NCBI GenBank assembly: GCA_902779945.1
Contig: CACZDN010000001.1
Span: 186,001 to 250,000 of the forward strand
Source of the DNA: Oscillospiraceae bacterium
Lineage (GTDB): Bacteria > Bacillota > Clostridia > Oscillospirales > Oscillospiraceae
Reading direction: 5' to 3'
DNA length: 64,000 nt
Program-made: the position numbers and the translations under genes
Part shown: piece by piece, positions 44,143 to 51,665 of the stretch
How positions within the stretch are numbered: the stretch's first letter is position 1
Layout: each line of letters opens with the position of its first letter
The notes under the pieces: model-generated
The model's database searches: none
The model's input: the letters and a program-made list of their open reading frames with translations, nothing else
What the model was told of the DNA's origin: nothing

Positions 44143-44171
44143 TTGCAATTGACACGGGAGTGTGGTATACT
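44143..44171 (+). promoter_or_regulatory. Promoter of the permease genes
   Basis: TTGCAA (44143-44148), 17-bp spacer, TATACT (44166-44171), 43 bases before ATG 44215. Confidence 0.65.
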
Positions 44172-44214
44172 CAATTGATTCCTTATGTTTACCGCATTAT
44201 GGAAAGGCAGCGCC

Positions 44215-45102
44215 ATGGAGAAGAGCAGACAAATCCGAAAAAAGAGGCGGGCCGACTTCCTGCGCAGCCTCTGCTTCCTGCTGCCGAGTCTGCTGGGCGT
44301 CGGTGTGTTCTTCATCCTGCCCTTCGGCGTCGTCGTGTACTACTCGATGATCGACGGGGTGGCCTCCAGAAACTTTGTCTTCCTGGACAATTTCAAACGC
44401 CTGTTCCAGAATTCCGCCTTTCGCATGGCGTCCTTGAATACGCTCAAGTTCTCGGCCATGGCGGTGCCGCTGGCCGTGGTGCTGGCGATGGCGCTGGCCC
44501 TGATGCTCGAGTGCCGCATCCCTCTGAAGAGCCATTTTCGCACCTTCTTTCTCAGCCCCATGATGGTGCCGGTGGCCTCGGTGGTGCTGATCTGGCAGGT
44601 CCTTTTCAACTATAACGGCACCGTGAACGAGTTTCTCGCGCTCTTCGGCGCCGCGCGCATCGACTGGCTCCAGTCCGACTACAGCATGATCGTGGTGCTG
44701 CTGCTGTTTTTGTGGAAAAATCTCGGCTACAACATGATCCTCTTTATGGCGGGTCTCGCCAACATCCCGCGGGAGCTTCTGGAGGTCTGCGATGTGGAGG
44801 GCGCGTCGCCCTGGTACAAGTTCTCCAATATCAAGCTGCGCTACCTCTCGCCGACGGTCCTGTTCGTGACCATCCTCTCGCTCATCAACTCCTTCAAGGT
44901 CTTCCGGGAGGTCTATCTGCTGACGGGGGATTACCCTTATGAGAGCCTGTACATGCTCCAGCACTTCATGAACAACACCTTCCGCTCCCTGGACTATCAG
45001 AAGCTCTCGGCCGCCGCGGTGGTGATGGCGCTCGTGATGGTGGTGCTCATTGCGCTGCTCTTCCGGATCGAGGACTCCTTCGGAAAGGACGTGGAGGGAT
45101 GA
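44215..45102 (+). CDS. Sugar-type ABC permease 1
   Basis: A 295-residue inner-membrane subunit (MalF/UgpA type) with six hydrophobic helices. The EAA-like loop is ELLEVCDVEGASPWYKFSNI, where the ATPase docks. ATG 44215 (MEKSRQIRKK) has AAAGG upstream; an earlier in-frame ATG (44185) lacks a ribosome site. It overlaps the next permease by four bases. It works with the binding protein at 41666. Confidence 0.9.
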   Translation: MEKSRQIRKKRRADFLRSLCFLLPSLLGVGVFFILPFGVVVYYSMIDGVASRNFVFLDNFKRLFQNSAFRMASLNTLKFSAMAVPLAVVLAMALALMLECRIPLKSHFRTFFLSPMMVPVASVVLIWQVLFNYNGTVNEFLALFGAARIDWLQSDYSMIVVLLLFLWKNLGYNMILFMAGLANIPRELLEVCDVEGASPWYKFSNIKLRYLSPTVLFVTILSLINSFKVFREVYLLTGDYPYESLYMLQHFMNNTFRSLDYQKLSAAAVVMALVMVVLIALLFRIEDSFGKDVEG

Positions 45103-45998
45103 GAATGAGACATCCGCGCGCCGGAAGGAAACGGCGCCTTTTCGGCAGGACGGCGATGTTCCTCCTCTGCCTTGTGTTCTCGGTGATCTTCCTGCTGCCG
45201 ACGGTGCTGACCTTCACCAACTCCTTCATGTCCGAGGCGGAGATCAAGTCCAACTACGGCATGATCTTCTCCACAACCTCGGGCGGCTTCGTGTCGAAGA
45301 CCGTCAATCTCAAGTTCATCCCCGACAAGGTCACCCTGTCCCAGTACATCACCGGCCTCATCAAGTCCCCGGAGTATCTGCTCAAGCTGTGGAACAGCAT
45401 CCTGCTCGTGGTCCCCATCGTGATCTTGCAGGTGGGCGTCGCCTCTGTCGCGGCCTACAGCTTCACCCGCTGGCGCGGCAGGATCCGCAGCGGCATCTTT
45501 TTCTTCTACGTCATCCTGATGCTCATGCCCTACCAGGTCACCCTGGTGCCGAACTATCTGATCAGCGAGTGGCTGGGTATCCTGAATAAACCCTGGGCCA
45601 TCATCCTGCCCGGCATCTTCGCGCCCTTCTCCGTCTTCCTGCTGACCAAGTTCATGCGCCGCATCCCGTACTCGCTGATCGAGGCAGCGAAGGTCGACGG
45701 GGCAGGGGAGTGGGAGATCTTCACCCGCGTGTGTCTGCCCCAGTGCCGCTCCGCCCTGTACTCGATCGCGATCCTGGTCTTCATTGACTACTGGAACATG
45801 GTCGAGCAGCCGCTCATCCTCCTCCAGGATGCGGACGCCCAGCCGCTGAGCGTGTTTCTCTCCCAGGTCAACACCGGGGAGATCGGCCTTGCCTTTGCCA
45901 TGGCGACAGTGTATATGATCCCGTCCCTCCTCCTATTCCTCCACGGCGAGGAATACCTCGTCGAGGGCATCGCAAACTCGGGATCGGTGAAGGGATGA
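45099..45998 (+). CDS. Sugar-type ABC permease 2
   Basis: A 299-residue MalG/UgpE-type subunit with six helices and the EAA loop SLIEAAKVDGAGEWEIFTRV. ATG 45099 overlaps the stop of permease 1 (ATGA). A large extracytoplasmic loop after helix 1 (about 40-85) is longer than in MalG. Confidence 0.9.
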   Translation: MRMRHPRAGRKRRLFGRTAMFLLCLVFSVIFLLPTVLTFTNSFMSEAEIKSNYGMIFSTTSGGFVSKTVNLKFIPDKVTLSQYITGLIKSPEYLLKLWNSILLVVPIVILQVGVASVAAYSFTRWRGRIRSGIFFFYVILMLMPYQVTLVPNYLISEWLGILNKPWAIILPGIFAPFSVFLLTKFMRRIPYSLIEAAKVDGAGEWEIFTRVCLPQCRSALYSIAILVFIDYWNMVEQPLILLQDADAQPLSVFLSQVNTGEIGLAFAMATVYMIPSLLLFLHGEEYLVEGIANSGSVKG

Positions 45999-46166
45999 GA
46001 GTGAAGAGTGAAGGTATGGTGTCCCCTGCGGGGACGGTAAATCTGTGCGCATGAATTGTTCCGATCTGAGGGCGGAGCCTGATTGAATCGCGGCGAAGCC
46101 GCTTCTTCACTCCACGCTCCACACTTTATACTCGGCGTTCAACTTTCACTCTTGCAGAGGTGAAAC
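45999..46166. other. Intergenic element with inverted GAGTGAAG-like ends
   Basis: The 168 bases start GAGAGTGAAGAGTGAAGG and end with CTTCACTCCACGCTCCAC and CTTTCACTCTTGC, so their ends are loosely inverted. This may be a remnant of another dispersed repeat. GCAGAGGTGAAACATGG supplies the next start. Confidence 0.35.
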
Positions 46167-47837
46167 ATGGAAACCACAGTCAAAAAGCGCGAATGGGTCA
46201 AGGACGCCGCCATCATCTTTCTGGCGGTGCTGCTGGTGCTGACCTTTTTTTCCAATACGATCATGAACCGCAGCCTGCCCGAAGTGGCCACGGCCGCCGT
46301 GACAAGCGGTTCCATCGTCGCCAAGGTCAGGGGCACCGGCACCGTCGTTGCGACCGGCAAGCAGCAGGTCAAGGCGAAGGACACCCGCACGATCCGCTCC
46401 GTGATGGTCAAGGTCGGCCAGCAGGTCAATACGGGCGATGTGCTCTTCGTCCTGGGCGAGGGGGACGAGACCGCGCTCGAGCAGGCCAAGAACAACCTGC
46501 GCAGTATGCAGTACGACTATCAGCGCACGGCGCTGAACGTCCCCACCTACGACGGCAGCAGCTATGACCGCGCGGTGGACATCGCCTATGAGAAGCTGGT
46601 CCGGGCCGAGCAGGCGCGCGACAACGCCTACGACATCTACCTGCGCGCGGTCGAGAACGACACCACCACCGGCGAGCTCGAGGCGATCAATGCCGAGCTC
46701 CAGGAGGTCGAGCGCCGCCTGAACGAGGTCGAGACCACCCTGGCCGACGCCGAGTACAACATGGAGGTCCGCCGCCAGGTGGCGCTGGACAACGTCGCTC
46801 TCGCGCAGGAGCTCTTCGACGAGGCCTATCTGAATTCCCAGCAGTATACCGGCGCGGAGGAGGGCGACATCTTCCCGGACACGGACGTCCAGCAGCGCTG
46901 GGAGGAGCTGCAGCAGGCGGAGAACCAGCTCTATGCCATCGAAAACGACGAGTATATCACTTCCCTAAAAAACCAGTACAGCACGCTTTCGGATCGCTAC
47001 GAGGCTCTGGTGAACCACCGGGACGGCATCACGAACGAGAAGGCCATCCCCTACAAGGAGGCGCTGGACGACGCGGAGGCGGAGCTCAGCCTTGCGCAGA
47101 TCAATTACAACGAGGCGATCAACAGCCGCGATTATTCCTATCAGAATTTTGAACAGTCGGTGGCGGTGTCCAGCGTGAACCTCCAGGAGCTGGCGGAGAA
47201 CATCCGTATCCAGCAGGAGAAGATCAAGTCCCTCGCCGGGGAGGAGGGGAACGTTGTCACCGCAAACGTCTCCGGCACCATCGACACCATCGACTGCACC
47301 GCGGGCGACACGGTGCTCAAGGACGCCCTGCTCTGCACCATTGAGGTGCCGGACATGGGGCACACCCTGTCTTTCTCTGTCACCAACGATCAGGCGCAGC
47401 GCCTGCGCATCGGCGACACGGCCACGATCTCCAACTACTACTGGGGGAACAGCGTGACCGCGACACTCATGACCATCCGCACGGACCCGAAGAACCCGCA
47501 GACCAACAAGCTTCTGACCTTCGACCTCACGGGCGACGTGACCAGCGGCGCGGAAATGACCATCTCCGTCGGGCAGAAGAGCGCAAGCTATGATCTCGTG
47601 GTCCCCAATTCCGCCATCAAGACGGACTCCAACGGCAGCTTTGTCCTGCTCGTGACCGTGAAGAGCTCGCCCCTCGGCAACCGCTACACGGCCAGGCGCG
47701 TGAGCGTGGAGATCCTCGCAAACGACGACAACAACTCCGCCGTCGTCGCCGACCTCTCCAACGGGGACTATGTCATTACCACCAGCTCCGCACCGGTTGT
47801 CAGCGGGGACATGGTGCGCATGGCGGACAAGACATGA
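46167..47837 (+). CDS. HlyD/MacA-type membrane-fusion (adaptor) protein
   Basis: A 556-residue protein with one N-terminal helix (AAIIFLAVLLVLTFFSNTI), a first lipoyl half (GSIVAKVRGTGTVVATGKQQ...GDVLFVLGEGDE), a long coiled-coil hairpin (about 100-350), a second lipoyl half (VTANVSGTIDTIDCTAGDTV), then beta-barrel and membrane-proximal domains. In Gram-positives such adaptors pair with MacB-like ABC exporters. The next gene overlaps by four bases and encodes a MacB-like membrane protein. It lies 168 bases after the sugar permeases and may still belong to their transcript. Confidence 0.87.
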   Translation: METTVKKREWVKDAAIIFLAVLLVLTFFSNTIMNRSLPEVATAAVTSGSIVAKVRGTGTVVATGKQQVKAKDTRTIRSVMVKVGQQVNTGDVLFVLGEGDETALEQAKNNLRSMQYDYQRTALNVPTYDGSSYDRAVDIAYEKLVRAEQARDNAYDIYLRAVENDTTTGELEAINAELQEVERRLNEVETTLADAEYNMEVRRQVALDNVALAQELFDEAYLNSQQYTGAEEGDIFPDTDVQQRWEELQQAENQLYAIENDEYITSLKNQYSTLSDRYEALVNHRDGITNEKAIPYKEALDDAEAELSLAQINYNEAINSRDYSYQNFEQSVAVSSVNLQELAENIRIQQEKIKSLAGEEGNVVTANVSGTIDTIDCTAGDTVLKDALLCTIEVPDMGHTLSFSVTNDQAQRLRIGDTATISNYYWGNSVTATLMTIRTDPKNPQTNKLLTFDLTGDVTSGAEMTISVGQKSASYDLVVPNSAIKTDSNGSFVLLVTVKSSPLGNRYTARRVSVEILANDDNNSAVVADLSNGDYVITTSSAPVVSGDMVRMADKT

Positions 47838-48910
47838 TGAGGACACTCAGGCGGCACTGGCTGCCCGCGCTGGCGGTCCTCCTCGCGCTGTGCGCCGGCT
47901 TCTGCGTCTGGCGGCTGTGGGCGGTGTCGAACCTGCTCACGAGCCAGCAGGCGGCACAGCGCTGGAAGGGGAGCGGCGAGCGGGACTATGCCCAGCTCTC
48001 CTTTTTCCTCCCCGGGGACCGGAAGCTCAGCCGGGATGAGATCTACGCCTTTTACGGCGAAATGCAGAAAAAGCTGAAAGCGGCCTCCTATGACATCGAA
48101 AAGGAGACCGGGCTTTATAACGACGCGTGGTGCGCAATCGGGAACGGCAAGGTGAGCGCGGGCCGGCAGAGCGGGGAGGTGCAGATCTTCGCGGTCGGCG
48201 GGCGCTTTTTCGACTTTCACCCGCTCCGCCTTCTGAGCGGCAATTACCTCAGCCCGAACGACGTGATGGACGACCGTGTCCTGCTCGACCGGGAGACGGC
48301 GTGGCTCCTCTTCGGCGCGACCGAGCTTTCGGGGATGAGCTTTTCGATCAACGGCGCGAACTTCGTCGTCGCAGGCGTGTACGAGCATGAGCGGGACGCC
48401 TTCTCCAAAGCCGCCCGCGGCGGGAAGATGTGCATCTACATGGACTACGACAGCTATGTCCGGCTCTTCCCGGAAAAGGCCGGGGCCGATTGCTATGAGC
48501 TTGTCATGGCAGAGCCGGTCAAGGGCTTTGCCCACAGCAGCGCGGAGGAGAAGTTCCCCGTCAAAAAGGCCGCGCTTGTGGACAACAGCAGGCGCTTTGA
48601 GCCGGAGCGCCTGTTGAAGCTCCTCCGGACGCGCAGCGTGCGCTCCATGCAGAAGGACAGCGTTGTCTATCCCGACTGGGAAAACGCCGCCCGCGCCGCC
48701 GAGGACAGAGCCGCCCTCTGGCTGCTCGCCGTTCTCGTAACCGGGGCCTTTCCCGCGGCGCTCACGCTGTACGCGCTGATCCGCAGCCTCGCCCGAGGCA
48801 GGAAAAAGCTCGAGACCGAGCTTCTCCCGAAGGCCAGGCAGGGCAGCAGGGAATTCCTCCGCGAGCGCAGCCGCCGCAGATGGGAGCGCCGCCACCCCGG
48901 CGAGTTCTGA
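47834..48910 (+). CDS. MacB-like periplasmic-core protein without ATPase
   Basis: A 358-residue protein with an N-terminal helix (LPALAVLLALCAGFCVWRLW) and one C-terminal helix (WLLAVLVTGAFPAALTLYAL). The domain between them resembles MacB_PCD (FDFHPLRLLSGNYLSPNDV, VLLDRETAWLLFGATELSG). Usual MacB permeases have four helices and an ATPase partner; here only two helices and no ATPase gene are found. ATG 47834 overlaps the adaptor stop, so the two proteins act together. It could be a reduced exporter half or a sensor for the adaptor. Confidence 0.72.
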   Translation: MMRTLRRHWLPALAVLLALCAGFCVWRLWAVSNLLTSQQAAQRWKGSGERDYAQLSFFLPGDRKLSRDEIYAFYGEMQKKLKAASYDIEKETGLYNDAWCAIGNGKVSAGRQSGEVQIFAVGGRFFDFHPLRLLSGNYLSPNDVMDDRVLLDRETAWLLFGATELSGMSFSINGANFVVAGVYEHERDAFSKAARGGKMCIYMDYDSYVRLFPEKAGADCYELVMAEPVKGFAHSSAEEKFPVKKAALVDNSRRFEPERLLKLLRTRSVRSMQKDSVVYPDWENAARAAEDRAALWLLAVLVTGAFPAALTLYALIRSLARGRKKLETELLPKARQGSREFLRERSRRRWERRHPGEF

Positions 48911-49250
48911 TTTTTTCCGCCCCGACGGGGCATACTATTCATGTAGTTTTTAGTCAATCGGAACTCTTCTCAGCTGCGCAAGGCATTGCCGCATGAATAG
49001 CTGCAAATAACTCGGTTGCCGCGAAAGCGGCGAGAATCATGCCATGACCCGCCCCCACACGCCATGGCTGCGCAGAGCGAAGCGGAGTCGAAGAGACGAA
49101 TGCTTCCTCGCCGCTCACGGGGCAAGGAATGATAAACACGCTGTCATCCCGAGCGGAGGCGAAGGATTTTGCCGTTCTTCGCCGCGGACGCGGTGAGGAA
49201 TGCCGCGACGCCGGATCGCGAGGGGACGAAAAACACGCTTTGAGAGAGAG
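48911..49250. repeat. Gene-free stretch with family B end and family A-like copies
   Basis: It starts with a hairpin GCCCC/GGGGC (about 48921-48931). A family B end, AAGGCATTGCCGCATGAAT, lies near 48980. Degenerate family A material follows: GAGCGAAGCGGAGTCGAAGAG near 49075 and TGTCATCCCGAGCGGAGGCG near 49142 with GAAGGATTTTG. No gene is seen. Confidence 0.5.
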
Positions 49251-50153
49251 ATGAATGCCTTGAGCCGCGGGAGAAACCTGTTCTATCTGATCGTCACGGG
49301 CCTTGCGCTGCTGATCTCCCTCACGCTGATGATCGCGCTGTTCTTCAAGCGGGCGGAGCCTGCGCCCAAGGACCCGCACGAGGGGCAGGTCTATCTCTAC
49401 GACGGCAAGGACTGGATCTGGATGACGCCGCTGGAGGGCGTGCCGGTCAACACGCTGACGGCGGAGAAGTTTGCGTCCAAAGGCGCGGTGCGCTACTTCG
49501 GCACGGAGTACGACGCGCTGCGCGGTATCGACGTGTCCGAGCACCAGAAGGAGATCGACTGGGCGCAGGCTGCGTCGGTTCTGGACTTTGCCTGCGTGCG
49601 CGTCGGCCGCCGCGGTTATACCGAGGGGGGCCTGTTTGAGGACGCGTGGTTTGAAAAGAACATGCGCGGCGCGGCGAAGAACGGCCTCAGGACCGGGGTC
49701 TACTTCTTCTCCCAGGCTGTCAACGTGGGTGAGGCGATCGAGGAGGCAAACTTCGTCCTCCGGCACATCGCCGACTTCGACGTGAGCGGCCCGGTCGTCT
49801 ACGACTGGGAGAACGTGTCGGACGGAGAGGCGCGCACGGCGGAGCTCAGCGTGGAGTCAAGGACGGACTGCGCCGTCGCCTTCTGCGAGACGGTGCGCCG
49901 CGCGGGCTATACCCCCTGCGTCTACTTCAACCGCAGCATCGGTTATTACGGCTACGATCTCACGCGCCTGACGGATTACATGTTCTGGTTCACCCTGCCG
50001 GAGAGTCCTTTTCCGAACTTCTATTACGCCTGCGACATCTGGCAGTACAGCTTTAACGAGCAGATCCCCGGCGTCACAGGCAGTGCCGACATGAACCTCT
50101 GGTTTATCCCGCGCCCGGCGGACGCTGCGCCGGAGAATTCTTCGGGACTCTGA
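49251..50153 (+). CDS. Membrane-anchored GH25 lysozyme-like muramidase
   Basis: A 300-residue protein with an N-terminal helix (NLFYLIVTGLALLISLTLMI), a small beta region (45-85) and a GH25 domain from GIDVSEHQ (Asp94) to the end. YDWEN near residue 186 carries the catalytic Glu and adjacent Asp, so it is probably active in cutting the glycan strand of peptidoglycan. I use ATG 49251 with a purine-rich GAGAGAGAG ribosome site. The frame is open upstream but there enters repeat DNA. Confidence 0.9.
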   Translation: MNALSRGRNLFYLIVTGLALLISLTLMIALFFKRAEPAPKDPHEGQVYLYDGKDWIWMTPLEGVPVNTLTAEKFASKGAVRYFGTEYDALRGIDVSEHQKEIDWAQAASVLDFACVRVGRRGYTEGGLFEDAWFEKNMRGAAKNGLRTGVYFFSQAVNVGEAIEEANFVLRHIADFDVSGPVVYDWENVSDGEARTAELSVESRTDCAVAFCETVRRAGYTPCVYFNRSIGYYGYDLTRLTDYMFWFTLPESPFPNFYYACDIWQYSFNEQIPGVTGSADMNLWFIPRPADAAPENSSGL

Positions 50154-50164
50154 ACAGGAAAGAC

Positions 50165-50193
50165 TTGCAATTTTTCCGAAACCGATATATACT
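50165..50193 (+). promoter_or_regulatory. Promoter of tRNA-Leu
   Basis: TTGCAA (50165-50170), 17-bp spacer, TATACT (50188-50193), 11 bases before the mature 5' end. Confidence 0.72.
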
Positions 50194-50204
50194 TTTTAGG
50201 GTAC

Positions 50205-50290
50205 GCCGGTGTGATGGAATGGTAGACGTAGCGGATTCAAAATCCGCCGATGGAGACATCGTGTGGGTTCGAGTCCCACCACCGGCACCA
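50205..50290 (+). tRNA. tRNA-Leu (anticodon CAA)
   Basis: 86 bases including an encoded CCA. The acceptor GCCGGTG pairs with CACCGGC, followed by discriminator A. The anticodon stem GCGGA/TCCGC closes loop TTCAAAA, giving anticodon CAA. The long class II variable arm CGATG-GAGA-CATCG is present, and the T arm GTGGG-TTCGAGT-CCCAC is perfect. It reads UUG codons. Confidence 0.97.
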
Positions 50291-50297
50291 AACCAAC

Positions 50298-50346
50298 AAA
50301 ATCCGAACCAGATCTTCCCTATGGGAGACGGGTTCGGATTTTGTGT
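50298..50346 (+). terminator. Terminator of tRNA-Leu
   Basis: AAAATCCGAACC (50298-50309) / GGTTCGGATTTT (50331-50342), 12 bp, with an interrupted T tract. Confidence 0.82.
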
Positions 50347-50447
50347 TTTCTACAGGAAACAGTTTCTTTCCAACGGTATGCCCTGCCGACCCGACTCCAA
50401 ACCGCGAGGCCCGAAAAAGAAGAAATCAAAATGATTTGGAGGTTTTG

Positions 50448-50708
50448 ATGATGAGAAAGCTGATTTCCTGTGCCTATCACGAGGATTCCCAGACCGTGGA
50501 GCTGCTGTACACAGACGGCACACTGATCGACATTGACTGCATGGCCGTCGAAGACGAGGCCGCCCGGAACATGTACGAGCGGTCAGAGCTGGACTACCTG
50601 CTCACCCATGACCCGGTGGGCTACGCCGACCTGATTCTCAACGGCGATGTTGAGACGTATTTGCGAAATGTGACCGACTATCGGCCACTGGATGAAAGAG
50701 ATTACTGA
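50448..50708 (+). CDS. Small conserved DUF6061-type protein
   Basis: An 86-residue protein starting MMRKLISCAYHEDSQTVELL, with YTDGTLIDIDCMAVEDE and RSELDYLLTHDPVGYADLIL. This pattern matches a short uncharacterised family frequent in gut Clostridia (DUF6061, from memory). It has no signal peptide or membrane segment and is acidic. GGAGG lies five or eight bases before two adjacent ATGs (50448, 50451). A hairpin terminator follows. Function unknown. Confidence 0.78.
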   Translation: MMRKLISCAYHEDSQTVELLYTDGTLIDIDCMAVEDEAARNMYERSELDYLLTHDPVGYADLILNGDVETYLRNVTDYRPLDERDY

Positions 50709-50712
50709 TTAT

Positions 50713-50747
50713 GAGCGGGGTGCTGCAAATGTCGCGGCATCCCGCTC
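50713..50747 (+). terminator. Terminator after the DUF6061 gene
   Basis: 11-bp stem GAGCGGGGTGC/GCATCCCGCTC with one G-T pair. Only a short T run follows. Confidence 0.6.
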
Positions 50748-50995
50748 AGTTTCTATGTCGAAAAATAGAGTGCGAAGAAGCCTGTATTATCATAGAGTTT
50801 CGGAATTGAATATGAAAGAAATCTATAATCATACGTTAGGAAGAAAAGAGAAGTTTATCTTTCACTCATAACTGCGATAATATCTATGCCTAAATATTGC
50901 AAGAGACAGCTATAACAGTCTGACAGCAGGATAAAAACGTTCATTCCATTGCTCTTGGCAAAAGAAGACTTCTTCAAATCAGCGTTTCAATAATT
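50748..50995. other. AT-rich gene-free island
   Basis: About 250 bases clearly richer in A/T than the surrounding DNA. No ORF longer than about 20 codons with a ribosome site is seen. It may be a foreign remnant or an AT-rich regulatory region. Confidence 0.45.
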
Positions 50996-51046
50996 GGATG
51001 CACCCCACCCGCAAAAATGCACCCCACCTTGCTCTGGGGTGCATCC
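50996..51046. other. Hairpin with two alternative 5' arms
   Basis: TGCACCCCA occurs twice (50999-51007 and 51018-51026). Either copy can pair with the single TGGGGTGCA at 51035-51043; the outer arm extends to 12 bp (GGATGCACCCCA/TGGGGTGCATCC). Confidence 0.6.
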
Positions 51047-51068
51047 GTATCGAGATTAGCGTACGATG

Positions 51069-51109
51069 CCAGAAAAGGGGAAATCCGAACAGGATTTCCC
51101 CTTTTCTGG
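51069..51109. other. Perfect 18-bp hairpin
   Basis: CCAGAAAAGGGGAAATCC (51069-51086), loop GAACA, then its exact complement (51092-51109). No T tract follows on either strand, so it is not an obvious terminator. From here to 51398 no gene is supportable. Confidence 0.7.
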
Positions 51110-51398
51110 TGCCGCGCTTTCGGCGCAAAATGATCCGCTGCGCTCAAACGCGAAAGGGGATTCCCGTCCCCTCTCGCGCTCTCCCCATGCAGACCTGAAA
51201 GTCGGTTCGGATTTGGATTACCCCGGTACACCACGTCAGAAGAACGCAGTACCGCTCCGTTTCCGCGGTTTCCGTAAGAGCATAGCGACGCGCAAGTAAC
51301 GCGCGACGAACAAGGCTTGCCGCGAAAACTGCGCATCCACTGCGTCCTTCTTCCTTTCCAAACCGGAGGACTTACGGGGGAATCCCGTTTCGGTATTT

Positions 51399-51655
51399 AA
51401 GGCAGCGCCGCATAATTCGGCAAGAGTAGATTCCGAGAAAAACCGAGTTCTGATGAAGGCAGTTTTTCGCTGGAATACTTTGTGAATTGCAAGAAAAAGT
51501 GACGAGATCAGAGCACGGTTTTTCCGGAAGATGCCGCAGGCGGATTGTGCGGTGTTGCCCTAAGGAATACTTTGCGTATTGCAAGAAAAAAAGGTTCATA
51601 ATCAGAGCGCAATCTTACCGGAAGCGCCGATGGCGGATTGTGCGGTGCTGCCTTA
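51399..51655. repeat. Dispersed repeat family B, copy 4 (long, tandem form)
   Basis: It starts AAGGCAGCGCCGCATAATTC and ends ATTGTGCGGTGCTGCCTTA. The interior holds two copies of a unit with GGAATACTTTG(T/C)G(A/T)ATTGCAAG and GCGGATTGTGCGGTG(T/C)TGCC, so one end is duplicated. This is the reference copy for the family. Confidence 0.8.
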
Positions 51656-51665
51656 GGGGATAGTT

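Noticed and set aside
50974..51336. A 120-codon minus-strand frame downstream of the DUF6061 gene
   Set aside because: It spans two perfect hairpins, lacks a ribosome site and looks like non-coding repeat DNA that happens to be open.
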